The translations under genes and the position numbers were made by a program. 64,000 nucleotides of DNA from Pyropia haitanensis (Eukaryota; Rhodophyta; Bangiophyceae; Bangiales; Bangiaceae): positions 3,852,747-3,916,746 of the forward strand of contig SDUX01000010.1 in the NCBI GenBank assembly GCA_008729055.1, read 5' to 3'. Within the stretch, counting starts at the first letter, position 1; each line of letters opens with the position of its first letter. A model generated the notes under the pieces. It made no database searches, was not told the origin of the DNA, and saw nothing but the letters and a program-made list of their open reading frames with translations. This document shows, one piece after another, positions 9,764-21,191 of the stretch.

Positions 9764-11994
9764 TCACGATGAGCCCGCGGCGGCCGTAGCCGGCGGCTCG
9801 TCCATCTGCTTGGTGGCCTTCATCTTCTCCCGCGCAGCAGCAGTCTCCTTCAGCATAAACGCCGAGAACTGCTTGTCCAGCGACTTGGCCGCCGCCAGCC
9901 ACATGCCAATGATACCCACCAGAATGATAGCCAAGTACGGGGTCGACGCCGCCAGACTGCCCGTCGCAAAGATAAGCACCTGCTGCACAAACGAGCCGCC
10001 CGACTTGCCCAGCGGGTTCCCAATGACGTCAATGGCGGCCTTGCCCTCGTTCCGGCTCGTCTCATCGAGCGAAATGTAGAGCATCTCCTTGCTGGGGTCA
10101 AAGCACGAGTACTTGCACGCCTTCGACATGATGACCTGCGCGGCGCCAATGAACACGGCCGCCATCAGGGGGGTGGTACCAGCCAGCGCAATGAGGGGCG
10201 CAGCCTGGCCGGCAAACAGGGTCAGCGCAAAGAAGCCGATGCCTGTCAGGCCGAGCACGACGGGCGTGATCGCCGCGGCCACGCCCCACCCAAAGTTGCG
10301 GAACACCCACCGACCAACGAGCATCATCAGCAGGGTGACAACGCCCGTCACAGACGAGAAGTTGCCCATGAAGGCAGAGTACGCGTTGGGGTCGGGGAAC
10401 GCGGTCTTCAGATGAGACTTGAAGGACACCTCCACAATGTTGATGGCGGACCCGTAGGCAATCACCAGCAGCGCCATATTGCGGATGTAGGGGCTGGAAG
10501 CCAGGAACTTGAACGACTGGGCCAGCGTCATTTGCGTCTTCTTCTTCTTGGACTGGCCCTTGGACTTGCGAGGCTCAAACAGCGCCGGGTCGGGGATGAT
10601 CTTCCGCTGCATGTAGTAAAAGCACCCCACGATCACCGCGCCACCGGCAGCAATCATGGCCATCAGATACTTGAGGGACACAGCCCAGCCGTCCACACCT
10701 GGAGGCAGCTTGGCACGAATGTCCGACACATAACGCACGTACTGACCAGAGAAGACGAGGGCCACGTTGGCGCCCAGACCAAACAGGGGGTAGTACTTCT
10801 TCGCTTCGTCGACGGTGGTGACCTCATTCGCAAAGCCCCAGAAGAGCACCGACACCACCACCGAGCCCCACAGCTCGGCTAGGGTGTAAAAAAGCGCAAA
10901 CGTCCAGTTGCGGACAATGGCCAGAAGCGGTGCAAAGGAGACGGGCAGCTTGGTGGCGGCCCACGCAGACCAGGCGATCGGGTGCAGGGCCGCCGTGTTG
11001 GGGTAGATGATAAACCCAAACGCCAAAAAGAAGAGGACGAAGGGAAGGATGCAGACGTAAAAGACCTGCTCACGGGTAAGGGAGTTGTTCAGCTTCGAGT
11101 AGAGGATAGTGAACAGGACAGCACCAGGGAGATTGCAGTACGTCTTGAGAAAGGGGATGACTTCAGCGCCCGCCGCCGTCACAACCAGCACGTCCTTCGT
11201 GTCACGCAGGATCGTCTGCGAGTCGCGGAACAGCCAATAGAACAAGACAAACACGCGCATCAGCACCAGCGAGAAGCAAGTTAGTAGGCGAACGTGGCCA
11301 CACGAGCACCGTCCAGGCGTAAGCCCAGCACGCATGAGACCAATGCTGGTGCCCGCCACACAGGCCCCAGCCCCAGAGTCAGTCTGTCGCTCTGCATCCC
11401 CTGCAGCTCCACTCGGATACGTACGTAGTTGAAGAGGATGACAAAAAACATGAGCGCGAGCGGCCCCAGCTTTTTCCGCTCCTGCGGCGTCGGGATCATG
11501 TCCTTCAGCTTCTGCCCCAGAGTCCGATTCGGCGAAGCCGCAGCGCCATTGGCGCTCGCCGCCATTGAGGTCACCACCTCAGGCTGTGTCACCCCATCGC
11601 CGCTGGCCTCTTTCTTCGGCTTCCGGTTGAACAGCGCGGCCGCCCCGGCCAGCGCCATAAACACAGCGCCCATGCCATAGCCACGCCCCGGAAGTGGCAG
11701 CGCGGGCGTGCCCACCGTCGCCGGTGCTTGCTCCACGCCACGCGTCAGCGTCTTGTCGCCGCCAACCAGGTGAGACACATCCGCAGCTGGCTGCACCACA
11801 TGCACCCGGCCAGAGGCGGAGGGGCCCGCCGCGGCAGCCGTTACCCGCACCCGACGATCCACCACCGACGCCACCCGCGGCCTGCAGATGCCCGCCACCG
11901 ACGTGCCCGCAAAGGCGCCGCGATGCGCGTTCAGGCCAGCCGTCGGGGACGCAACAAAAGCGGCCGCCGGGAGGCGGCCACTGGGGGACACCAT
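9764..11994 (-). CDS. NTT: Plastid-type ATP/ADP translocase (NTT), two exons
   Basis: Nucleotide transporters of this family exchange ATP for ADP (plus phosphate) across the inner plastid envelope; relatives occur in plastids and in obligate intracellular bacteria. Exon 1 is 11994-11425 (190 aa) and exon 2 is 11215-9764 (483 aa), total 673 aa. Joining them across a 209-nt GT-AG intron restores the family block LGPLALMFFVILFNY/TILRDTKDVLVV, where the RDTKD lysine is a conserved charged transport residue. Further conserved parts are AEVIPFLKTYCNLPGAVLF, YSKLNNSLTREQVFY, the helix with ELWGSVVVSVLFWGFANEVT, and SCFDPSKEMLYISLDETSRN followed by GKAAIDVIGNPLGKSGGS. About a dozen hydrophobic segments are present. 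The first roughly 90 residues are Ala/Ser/Arg/Val-rich with few acids, as in a plastid transit peptide. ATG at 11994 is the first in-frame ATG before that presequence. Confidence 0.95.
11216..11424 (-). other. Intron of the NTT gene (209 nt, phase 0)
   Basis: Donor GTACGT directly after the TAC codon of FNY; acceptor CTCGCAG before the ACG codon of TILRD. Length is not a multiple of three, and both flanking exons read through into intron sequence before stopping. Confidence 0.93.
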
Positions 11995-13027
11995 CACGAC
12001 CGGTAGGGGGGGCAGGCACACGGGGGGGAAGAGTGACAACACTGGAGAGTAGGGTGGGCGCGTTGAGGGGGGGGGGTTGGGCAGGCGGGCAGGAGGAAGA
12101 TGGGGTGCGTGTGAAGGGAGCGTCTCAACTGCACACTGGATGCAACAGCTGTGGGCAACGAGGAACGCCGCTGCCGGTGCCGGCCGCTGTCTCTCATACA
12201 CGACGCTGCGGCGGCCTCCGAGATCGGACACTGCGGCGAGAGGGGGCGCGCATTAACCCACCCAGGTCACCCCCCCCTCAAGCCGGTCAGGGCTCGGCTG
12301 GAAGCTCTTCGTCGCTCGCACGGGGCAGAGGCGGCTCGCGCCAATGTGCGCCTTTTCGAGGCGCCGGTGATGACACAACCGCCGCCGCCGCCGCCGGCGT
12401 CCTCTCGAGGTGACGCTGGTTCAGTGGCGCCACCTGAAAACGTACTCTGCGAGAATTGAAATTTACAGGAGGGAAGTAGCCTCCTCTTCGCACGCCCGAG
12501 CAAGAATGCATTGCGCACAAACGGCGGTGGCGGAACGGGCACAGTGGATGCAGATCTGGGCAAAGGCCGCACACGGCACAGACGACGTCTGCAACGGGCA
12601 AAGTCGTTGACGACGATGATGGCGCGAGTGGAAGAAGATCCGAACCTGCCGCATGACCAATCGCCGTTGAGGATACGCGGCGGGTATCTGGGTGGGTTCC
12701 CTTGCGCGGGTCTCTTGGCTTACAGCCGGAATGGAAGCCCCCCATTGGCATCCTATACCTTTCGTTCGCCTGTGACAACGAAAAGAAGGCTAGTTGCTCT
12801 TCACTGTGGACAGGCTGGAATCAAGATGTCCGTCAGACGACCACAATAAGTTTGGAATTTGTTTGGAAATAATCGTATCCAATTGCCACGAGTTTCGTTT
12901 CGTCGTCGTCGGCACTGGTTGGTGCCACATAGTGGCCGCGTCGCCCTCGCGGTGTCCAGTCGCCGACGACGGCGCGGGTGCGTGGACCTCCTTGGTCTAT
13001 GCTGGTGTTCCCAGCTGCCCCACTATC
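11995..13027. promoter_or_regulatory. Divergent upstream region shared by NTT and MAK21
   Basis: 1033 bases lie between the start codons of the two divergently oriented genes, so both promoters must lie here. No TATA box or operator can be assigned with confidence. Pyrimidine-rich DNA on the minus strand (about 12000-12100) precedes the NTT start. Confidence 0.5.
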
Positions 13028-16000
13028 ATGGCAGACGTTCTTCTCTCTGCCATCCCCGGGGCGGTCTTTGAGGATGCAGACTTTACCGGCGGCCGCTGGT
13101 ATGAGTGCGCTCCCGCCTGGCGGGCGCCGCCACCGGACTCTCTCACGTCCTCTCCCTCCCGCTGGGTGGCTGCTGCGGCAGAGGCCCATGCGGCCGCCAC
13201 GGCGGCTTATGAGCAGCGGATGGCGTCTGTGGCGGGCTCGCACCGAGCCCGTCGTCAGCTGCTGGAAGCGGCCGTCTCGGGCGGTACCGCTCGTGACCGT
13301 GTGGCCGCCCGGGCGCTCCGCATCCAGCAGTCCCCCGTCCACCGCCTGGATGACATCCGGGCTCTGGTCACCGCTGCATCCAAGGTGCAGTCCTCCCACT
13401 CGTCAATGACAACCGCCCTGGATGCGGTGGCGGACCTATTCGTTCACGACCTGTTGCCACCAGACCGTCGGCTGCAGCGTTTTCAGGCGCTGCAATTTGG
13501 GCCGCTGCCTGGCGCTGTCGCGGGCCCTGACGTCGAGGCGGGCGGAAAGGCGGCCATCACCAAACGCCACCTGGTGTACGCGCACTTTGAGGGGGAACTC
13601 AAGGGCGTGTACGCGCAGTTGGTATCGTCCCTCTCTGTTGCTTCACACGCCACTGTGGCGCACACGCGGAAGCATGCCATCCACATTACGCTGCAGCTGC
13701 TGATGGCGCGGCCCGAGGCGGAGGCTTCTCTCCTGGCACTGCTCATCAACAAGCTCGGTGACCCGGAGCGGCTCGTGGCTGCAGCCGCCTCGCACGCGCT
13801 CGCTCGCCTCATGGGCGCACACGAAGCCATGGCGCCGGTGGTGGCGTCGGAGCTGGAACGCATGGTGCGCCGCCCGGGCTTGTCGACCCGCGCCCAGTAT
13901 TATGCGGTGTTGCTGTTGGGCAATACCCGCTTTGTTCGCGACCGCGACGTGGAGCTGTCCCGCTCGCTGGTGACGCTCTACATGGAGCTCTTTGCTGACT
14001 GTCTGGCACGGGACGCGGTGGACCGGTCAGCGGGGCGTCTCTTAACCCAACAAGAGAGCGCGGCGGCGGCCAAGAAGAAACAGCGGCTCAAGCGATTGCG
14101 CCACCGCAAGGCCGCCGCGGCGGCCGAGCGGGGGGACGCTGCTGCTGGGCGCGCCGCCTCTTTGAAGACGGCGCCACCAACCGAAGAGCGGAAGGAGAGC
14201 CGCCTGATGGGTGCCCTTCTGGCGGCCACGAACCGGGCCTTTCCCTACACCAGCGGCAGGGGGTCGCCGGCGCCGTTCAGCCTGTTCGCGTCCCAGCTGG
14301 ACGCGCTGTTCAAAGTCGCACACGCGCACTCCTTTCGGGCCGCTACGCACGCGTTAGCGCTGCTGCGGGTGGTCACGGCGTCGTCGCGTGCGTCTGCCGC
14401 CCGCTACTACCGCGCTCTGTACGCGCAGGTGGGGTCCTCGGCGCTGCTGGCTGCTCGCCCCCGCGTGCAGGCGCGTTTTCTTGGTGTGGTGCTCGCGACG
14501 ATGAGGAACGACACTGAGTCGGCGCGACTTGCCGCGTTTGCCAAGCGCCTGCTCATCATGGCGGTGCATGCTCCGGCCCACCTGGCTGCCGCATCACTGC
14601 TTGTGATATCCGCTGCCGCGTCTGGGGAGGACACCTCGTCGGTAGTGCAGGGTCCAGTGTTGCCCGGCGGCCAGGAAGACCATGGTGATCCCGGCAGCCG
14701 TGGGCGCTGGGGTGGCAGAGGTGGCCGGGGGGGGCGTGGCAGCGGACGGGGAGGGCGTGGCGGCCGGGGAGGGCGTGGCGGCCGGGGAGGGCATGGCGCT
14801 TATGGAGGTAACCGGGCCAGCTTCCGTGCAGCCAAGGTGTCTGCTCTCATCCGCTCTATGGTGGTGCTGCCAGAGGAGCACGCTGCGGTGGATGGTGACG
14901 GGGGTGTGGACGAGGTGTACGTGGACGCCGACCGTGGGACTGATGCAGACAGAGTCAGTCCGGCGGCTGCCTCGGCTGGTGTGCCTAAGGACGATAGTGA
15001 CAGTGACGGCGTGGAAGTGTACCGCGACGCCGATCGGGATGATGCGAAGGACGCGGGTCGTCAAGCACCAGCCAGGAGGCCGGCGAGCCGCGTCAGCGGA
15101 GACGCTACCATCATGGCCCTTCCCGGATTGGGGGGAGATGCGGAGGCTGGGCCGGGCAGCCAGCTGCCGCCATCGTCCGCGCCGTATGATCCCAAGAAGC
15201 GGTCACCCGAGTTTGCGGGTGCGGAATCGTCGGCACTATGGGAGCTGACGGTACTCTCGTCGCACGCCCACCCGAGCGTGCGTCGCTTTGCCGCCGACCT
15301 CTTGCAGGGAGAGGCCACGTCCCAGCCTGCGTATGGGGGAGACGCGCTCACGGATTTTACCGTGTCGGCCTTTCTCGAGCGGTTTGTTGGCAAGAAGCCG
15401 AAGGCTGCCCACGCCGCTGCGCTGGGCCGTCGGCAGGCAGACGCTGCCGCAGACGCGGCCTCTCGCCCGCGTGTCGGCACGCACGAGTTTGCGGTTATGA
15501 TGGCTGCTGGCAAGGGCCGGGAGGATGACGCCTTCTTTGCTCCTGTAGTTCGGCCCGTGAACCTGACCGGCGATGGGGAAGCTGTCGGCGACTCGCTCCA
15601 CCATGTGGATGCCGTGGATGAGGACGAGGACATGGACGCGGCGTTTGACGATGTGCTGCGGCGAGAAATGCGGAACAAGTATGGCGCTGCCGATGCCGAT
15701 GGTGGCGTTGAGACCGAGGAAGGTGAGTCTGTTAGCGAGGACGAGAGCAATGATGAGGCCGCTGAGGCGGCTGCGTTCCGCGAGGCGTTTGGGAACGGGG
15801 ACGAGTCTGGAAGCGACGACCCTAGCGACGCAGACGACCAGCACGGCGGCAAGTGGGGCGGGGGCTCGGACGACGATGAAGACGACCTGGAATTGGACTT
15901 TGGCGCTGAAAGCAGTGACGACGACGGTGGCGGAACTGCCGCTGGGGGCGCAAAGAGGAAGGCGCCCCAGTCTGCGTTTGCGCCTGCAGAGGAGTACGTC

Positions 16001-16180
16001 GACGCTGTTGCTCAAGCCACCAAAGGTGACAGGAACACCTTTGGCGGGGACACCGCAGACCACACGCGTCGGGGGCACGGGCGGCCACGTGGGGGCGCCC
16101 GCGGCTCGAAGGCAATGCCCAAGCGGCGTGGGGCTCCAGCAGCACGCAGGGGCGGTGGCAAGAAAATGCGGCGGCGGTGA
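13028..16180 (+). CDS. MAK21: MAK21/NOC1/CEBPZ-like ribosome biogenesis factor
   Basis: NOC1/MAK21 pairs with NOC2 on early pre-60S ribosomal particles in the nucleolus. The 1050-residue length fits the family. An N-terminal part is followed by alpha-helical repeats (about residues 110-420: LLPPDRRLQRFQALQFGPLP, ITKRHLVYAHFEGELKGVYA, HTRKHAIHITLQLLM, ARAQ/TRAQYYAVLLLGNTRF), then the CBF/MAK21 domain (about 400-540: SLFASQLDALFKVAHAHSF, ARYYRALYAQVG, RVQARFLGVVLATM). Unusually, an RGG/GGR-rich insert (about 556-592) sits just after it. The C-terminal third has the family's helical block (SALWELTVLSSHAHPSVRRF), long acidic stretches, and a basic end (GGGKKMRRR) suited to nucleolar targeting. 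The ATG at 13028 is chosen because the in-frame extension to 12794 has no ATG at its start and does not look like protein. Convergent with the next gene. Confidence 0.93.
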   Translation: MADVLLSAIPGAVFEDADFTGGRWYECAPAWRAPPPDSLTSSPSRWVAAAAEAHAAATAAYEQRMASVAGSHRARRQLLEAAVSGGTARDRVAARALRIQQSPVHRLDDIRALVTAASKVQSSHSSMTTALDAVADLFVHDLLPPDRRLQRFQALQFGPLPGAVAGPDVEAGGKAAITKRHLVYAHFEGELKGVYAQLVSSLSVASHATVAHTRKHAIHITLQLLMARPEAEASLLALLINKLGDPERLVAAAASHALARLMGAHEAMAPVVASELERMVRRPGLSTRAQYYAVLLLGNTRFVRDRDVELSRSLVTLYMELFADCLARDAVDRSAGRLLTQQESAAAAKKKQRLKRLRHRKAAAAAERGDAAAGRAASLKTAPPTEERKESRLMGALLAATNRAFPYTSGRGSPAPFSLFASQLDALFKVAHAHSFRAATHALALLRVVTASSRASAARYYRALYAQVGSSALLAARPRVQARFLGVVLATMRNDTESARLAAFAKRLLIMAVHAPAHLAAASLLVISAAASGEDTSSVVQGPVLPGGQEDHGDPGSRGRWGGRGGRGGRGSGRGGRGGRGGRGGRGGHGAYGGNRASFRAAKVSALIRSMVVLPEEHAAVDGDGGVDEVYVDADRGTDADRVSPAAASAGVPKDDSDSDGVEVYRDADRDDAKDAGRQAPARRPASRVSGDATIMALPGLGGDAEAGPGSQLPPSSAPYDPKKRSPEFAGAESSALWELTVLSSHAHPSVRRFAADLLQGEATSQPAYGGDALTDFTVSAFLERFVGKKPKAAHAAALGRRQADAAADAASRPRVGTHEFAVMMAAGKGREDDAFFAPVVRPVNLTGDGEAVGDSLHHVDAVDEDEDMDAAFDDVLRREMRNKYGAADADGGVETEEGESVSEDESNDEAAEAAAFREAFGNGDESGSDDPSDADDQHGGKWGGGSDDDEDDLELDFGAESSDDDGGGTAAGGAKRKAPQSAFAPAEEYVDAVAQATKGDRNTFGGDTADHTRRGHGRPRGGARGSKAMPKRRGAPAARRGGGKKMRRR

Positions 16181-16512
16181 TGTGGGGTTGCATTGCGTGC
16201 CTCATACGCATAGTGCCTAGAGTCGTTGACGGTGCTTGCCTGAGGTGCGGCCGTCAGGGTTGGGATAGACAAAAAACGCAACCACCAGCCGTCAACTCTC
16301 GGCGAGCTGTGATGAGCACCCGTGCGGCTGCAGAGAAGTCTCATTCCAACCGCTTCAGCCTTTTAATCGCGGGCAACCTATGGATCCGCTGATGCACAAC
16401 GGCCTCCAGAGAACTACACAAGCAGGCGCAATCGGCACACGAATGTGTCGAGTACGAGAGAACCGTGGAAGACCGCTACATAGCCACCCAGCAGAACGCA
16501 AAGGGCATGACG

Positions 16513-19500
16513 CTACACACGGCGCGTCACTTGCAGCCGCGTCTGACGACAGTCCTGTTGAGACGTGCCAGCGACAAAGTAACGTCGTTTGGGAGGTGCG
16601 GCGGCAAGGTTTGGCCTCATGGGTGCACGACTGCCGCCTCTGCTGGTACCCCCATGACCCTTGAGTGCGCTGCTGCTGGCTCCGCCGCCACGACCACGAC
16701 CGTGACCAAACTTAGCGTCCGCACGCCTGCCATGACCGGAAGACGATGACCCTCCAGACCCGCTGCCGGGGCCTCGACGGGGGCCAGGCCATGAAAGACC
16801 TCCAGGCCTGGCAAGCATCGACATGTCCGCACCAGCAGGGAAGTTCACCGTCAGTGACACACGCGAGCACAGTAGCGACGACGACGCAATCGCGCTTGTC
16901 AATCGAGTGACAGCTGCAGGGAACGATACGAGAAAAGCCGCACCAACCTCCAAGGATACGACCAGACCAGTACTCGGTGGAGGCGGCAGCTGGGACGCAA
17001 GTACGGCAGACAGCTGAGACGGCGTGCGGTTCTCACAAAACCGGCTTGGTAAGCGGATGACGCTCGGCGCAGGGTCCTCGTGTAGAGAAGACAGCGACAT
17101 GAGGCCAGCAGAGGTGTTACCATTCGGGTCTGCCGCTCGCTGGCGTCGCACCGCGGAATCAAACTTAGCCGCCACACGCTTCTCCTCTTGAGCGGCTGCG
17201 GCAGCCGCCTCGCTCATCCGAATAAAACGACAGCGCACGACTCCAGCGTGGAGGAACTGCATCAAAGCCACAGGCAGGCTGGTGGAAACGAGCAGCACAA
17301 GCGCGAGCCGTAGATAGAGCGAATCCGACACAGCGGCGAGGTCGTCATGATCCGCTACAAGCACTTCCGTCGCTGCGGATGACTCACTGGACGACACCCG
17401 GGGCGATGCTGGCTCGGCCAGACCCACGCTATTCAGTCGGCGCACATGGGGCAAAGCCGACGAGATGGTTGCCAGGTCCTGCGACCCTACAATCAGAACG
17501 CTCCCGCCCGGCTCCAAAGCAATGATATGCTGAAGAGCTGCCGCCACAGAAGGTTGTCCGACACCAGCATCCCACATCTCCTCCTCAATACGTTGGCACC
17601 AAGGGCGCAGGTTCTGCACCTGGCCCTCGTAGTGGGCCTGGGCTTCGTTCAGGAACGCCATGCAAGTGTCAACGCCGTGCAGCAGCGCGTGGTCCCGTGC
17701 ACAGCGCAGAACATGGAGCGTCGTCAAGACTTTGAGGTCTGACAGGGAGCCACGGCCGACCAGCGTCGTCTGCAATGGGCCGTCAGCCGCGGCAAAGCCG
17801 TCCTGCATTTCAATAACCGCCCCAGACAGGTTGTCTGCCACCAGGTCTCGGAGCGTTGGTGCCGTGTCAGGAGCTGGGGGAAGCAACAGACTGCTCGCCT
17901 GAGCACGGCTGCCTGCCGCACACAGGATTGGGTGCCGGCGGTGCCATAGCGGGCGGATGAGAGGCCCGGCAGCATCATCAAGCAGGCGCAGCGTCGAAGA
18001 CACTGGCGCAGACGGCTCGACGTACTCGTTGGTACACGCACGCACAATGCCTCGCACATCATGGTCCGCCGAGTGCCGTACAAGCACCGACGTCACACCA
18101 CACTGCGCCATACTCGCCATGGCGCACACGTGGTCTACGTCGCGGACGGCCACGCCAAGGGAGCTCACGGCATCTTCCACCAGCAGCACAGTCGTTGACG
18201 GCATCAGCCGAAGCAGAGGTTGCAACGCCACCACATCTGACAACTCCTTTGCTTGGAAGGCGCTCGCGCCACAGTCAAAGACCACAAAGGAGAACAAGCA
18301 GCGATCCGTCAGCATCGTGCGCGCCGCCGACACGGATGCAAACACAAACTGAGCAGCCGCAGCCACAGCTCTGGATGATCCTCGAGGCTCAGCGTCGAGA
18401 AGCACAAGATGATGTTCGGGCAATGCCTTTTGATGAAACTCAAAGGTGTTGGCGAGGCTCGCAGTGCTTGCGGAAGAGAGCCACAAACATCGATGATCAA
18501 ACCCGCTGGTCCGCAGGTACGTCTCCGCGAGCAAGCAGACGAGAGAGTGCGCCTGTGCGGGCGGCGGTAGCATAACAACGGTCGAGCGCCCCAACAGTTG
18601 CGCGGCCATGTCCCGCTGCGACTGGATGACGTGAAGCTGCTGCGGGTTGCGCAGGATGCGAGGCGGCTGTGGCTTGCGACCAAGAATGCCGGCCAGCGCA
18701 GCCGCAGCCCCACCTTCAGACGCCAATCTCGCGGAGCTACTACCCCTTCCGCTGCCAGACGGCGTCCCAGACGGCGGCGCAGCGGGATCCCCCGATCCGC
18801 TTCGACTGGCGCGAACTCCCGTGCTCGAGTCAGCTTCCGAGAAGGCAACCTCATTCCCTGCCAGTCGACGAAGAGGAGCGGCATTCGGCGTCATAGGCGA
18901 GGAAAAAGCCAGAGGCACATCCTGCATAGGAGACTTCGCAGCGTTGGGCGCAACAAAAGCGCCGCCAAGCGTCGTTCCGTCCGAGGGCAGTGCACGCTGC
19001 GAGATCATTGGGGGGTCCACGTGCGGATGCGTACCGCGAGAAAGTGTGCGAGAGTCACGCGGAGCGGACGCACCGGGCAGCTTGCGCGGATTCTGTCGGC
19101 CAGGCCGCCGAGACTCAATAGGTCCTGCCATGGCGCTGTCCGGCTGATCGAGCAGGACGTACGAGCAGATATCGCTCTCTAGTGCAGCAACGTGGTCCAC
19201 CAACTGCGCACCAGTCGGTCGGCTGGATGACAGCATCGTCAGCAGCTTGATGAGCGAGTGCTCCAGCCACGTAGCAGTCGCTCCCGAGTGAGAAAGCCCG
19301 ACTGAGGACGAGCAGGTCTTCCAGAACGAGTCCACGTGCCGGCGCACGTCAGACAATGCCCTAGCCGCTGCTAGCCCTTGCGCAGCGGTAAAGACAAGAG
19401 ACTCCAGCACACGGTCTGCCGCCTGACCCAATGCCCACGCAGCAGGCGCTTCAATCGTCACACAGGAGCCGTCCCAGTGCCAGCGCCATGGCAGCACAGA

Positions 19501-21191
19501 GCGGTCACCAAAGAGAGAGAGCGCCCACGAGCCTCGCGCAGCAAGTGCAGCACCGCCCAGCCCGTGCAGCGCAGCTGTGACAGTGGCCTGCATTGATGGT
19601 AAGCTGTTGCAGTTGGCCACAGGCACAGTCAGATCAGGGGCGGCGGGCCGTGCGAGTACAGGGCAGTCCATTGCAGTCAACGCGCTAGGTACGCGCTGAT
19701 GCTCGTCGCGCACGGCTACTGGATCGACTTGCTGCGCTAGCTGCTTGGCACCAGCAGCGGCACCCGCCTCAATTGTCGAGCCGCAGCGCAAATCCATGGC
19801 CTGGGTGACTACGTCCGCCTCCCAAAACGCCATGTGCACAGTCTGCGCCAGGCTTTCTACGTCAACGCGCGCAGTGCCATCCGCCACGGCAAGCCGCCGG
19901 GGGAGTACTTGCCTGACACCAGCCTCAAGCAAAGCGTCACACAGGAAGTTGGGCTCCGAGGTCGGCAAGCGACGGAGAGGTAGGACTTGACATACGGCCT
20001 CGCACCACCGTGAACGCCCACTGGTCGGAAAAAGAGCAGAGGGAGAGCCAGCACTTGCCAGCTCCGCCTTCAAGAAGTCTGGCCAATCGCAACCAAACAG
20101 GGGCCCAGAACGGGTCCCAGTTGGTACCACACCACACGCAAAGGTTGCGCGGTTGCCGTCATGACCACGCACGTCGTGAAGCTGCCGCTGTACCGCAGCA
20201 GACAAGCGCAGAGACTCGCCCCGTGGCCAAACAACCGCCCGAGCAGTCGTCACAGGCAAGTCTGGCACTGAACCGGAAGTGCACCAGCGGGTAGGCAGAA
20301 CCACATCTTGTGCTAGAGAGGCGGCAAGCTCCATGGCCCGGCAGCGAGGCGAGAATGAAGTCGAGGTGCTCTTGCCATGAGCAAGAGAATCCTCCGCCTC
20401 CCCAGGGAGCAGGGCGCGACCGACTAGCACGTCTGACGAAATGGGTGGAACCAGAGCAACGCGGGTGAAGGACTTGCACAGCTGCAGCTCGGTGGATAGT
20501 ACATTACGTACCAGCAGCTGGCGGCGTCGCTCCTCACGTACAGGGAGCAGAAGGTCGCCCGTCTTGCGTCGTAGCAGGTCAGACACACCAAAGCGGGCCC
20601 TGCATACCAGCCAGTGTAGTGCAGTCCAGCGCAGACTCGACGAACATACCTCCGTCAGAAATGAGCCCCACATGAAACGGATGACGCCCCCAGCGCCATT
20701 GCTTGTTGTGACACCATTGAGGCCGTAACACCTCTGCGAGAGAGGTAGCAATAAGGCAACAGGCAAAGAACAAGCAATTGCAGGTGAAGACCCCATTCGC
20801 AGCCAACGGCACTCACAATGCATGCAAATGGAACGTACAGCTTGATGGACGATAAGTAGTCGCCAGCAAAACGATCTGCGTGGGCTCGTTCTACGTCCGC
20901 CGTACACGGTAGACCGGAAACCTTTTCACCAGCCGCCAGGCGGGCGCGCTCCAACGCTACCTCCCCAGTGGCGGCCCCACTCGCAGACGTCGAACCGACC
21001 GGTAGGCGGCCGGGAATGCATTTTTCCGCCGCTGCGCCCCGGCCGCTGTTGCGGAAGTTGGCACGACTGCCGCCGCTGCCGCCACCGCCGCCGCCACCGC
21101 CGCCACCGCCGCCGCCGCCAGCGTCACCATGGTCCTCAAAGCGCACAAAGCGGTGCCGTGACTTGGCCAGGCGTGACGACCGACGCTGCAT
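16513..21191 (-). CDS. Large protein with degenerate Dicer/RIG-I-like SF2 helicase core, two exons
   Basis: Exon 1 (21191-20817, 125 aa) and exon 2 (20733-16513, 1406 aa) join across an 83-nt intron to give 1531 aa. The N-terminus is basic with a poly-Gly run (MQRRSSRLAKSRHRF). Residues about 140-700 match nothing I know. From about 815 the order of an SF2 helicase of the Dicer/RIG-I/FANCM group can be followed: a Walker A-like strand and loop (STVVMLPPPAQAHSL, about 850) without the GKT; a strand at CLWLSSASTASLANTFEF; QFVFASVSAARTMLTDRCLF leading into FVVFDCGASAF (about 945) where DECH should be; and a C-terminal lobe ending TEVLVADHDDLA ... RCRFIRM (about 1295) without the arginine fingers. 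A Dicer-dimerisation-like stretch may follow (VIRLPSRFC..., about 1370-1450), then a Gly/Ser/Arg-rich tail. There is no RNase III or PAZ domain. ATP hydrolysis is therefore unlikely. Length and balanced composition make the gene secure; the family assignment is inference. Confidence 0.72.
20734..20816 (-). other. Intron of the Dicer-like gene (83 nt, phase 0)
   Basis: Donor GTGAGT after the ATT codon of VPFACI; acceptor is a pyrimidine-rich CTACCTCTCTCGCAG before AGG TGT TAC. This is the only one of the five introns placed here without a GTACGT donor, and the shortest. Confidence 0.75.

Noticed and set aside
12794..13027. N-terminal extension of MAK21
   Set aside because: It starts at TTG, and its translation is unlike the family; ATG 13028 begins the plausible protein.
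20600..20660. A second 50-nt intron in the Dicer-like gene (GTATGT ... TATGCAG)
   Set aside because: Removing it shifts the frame into an immediate stop, while reading through keeps a long open frame.
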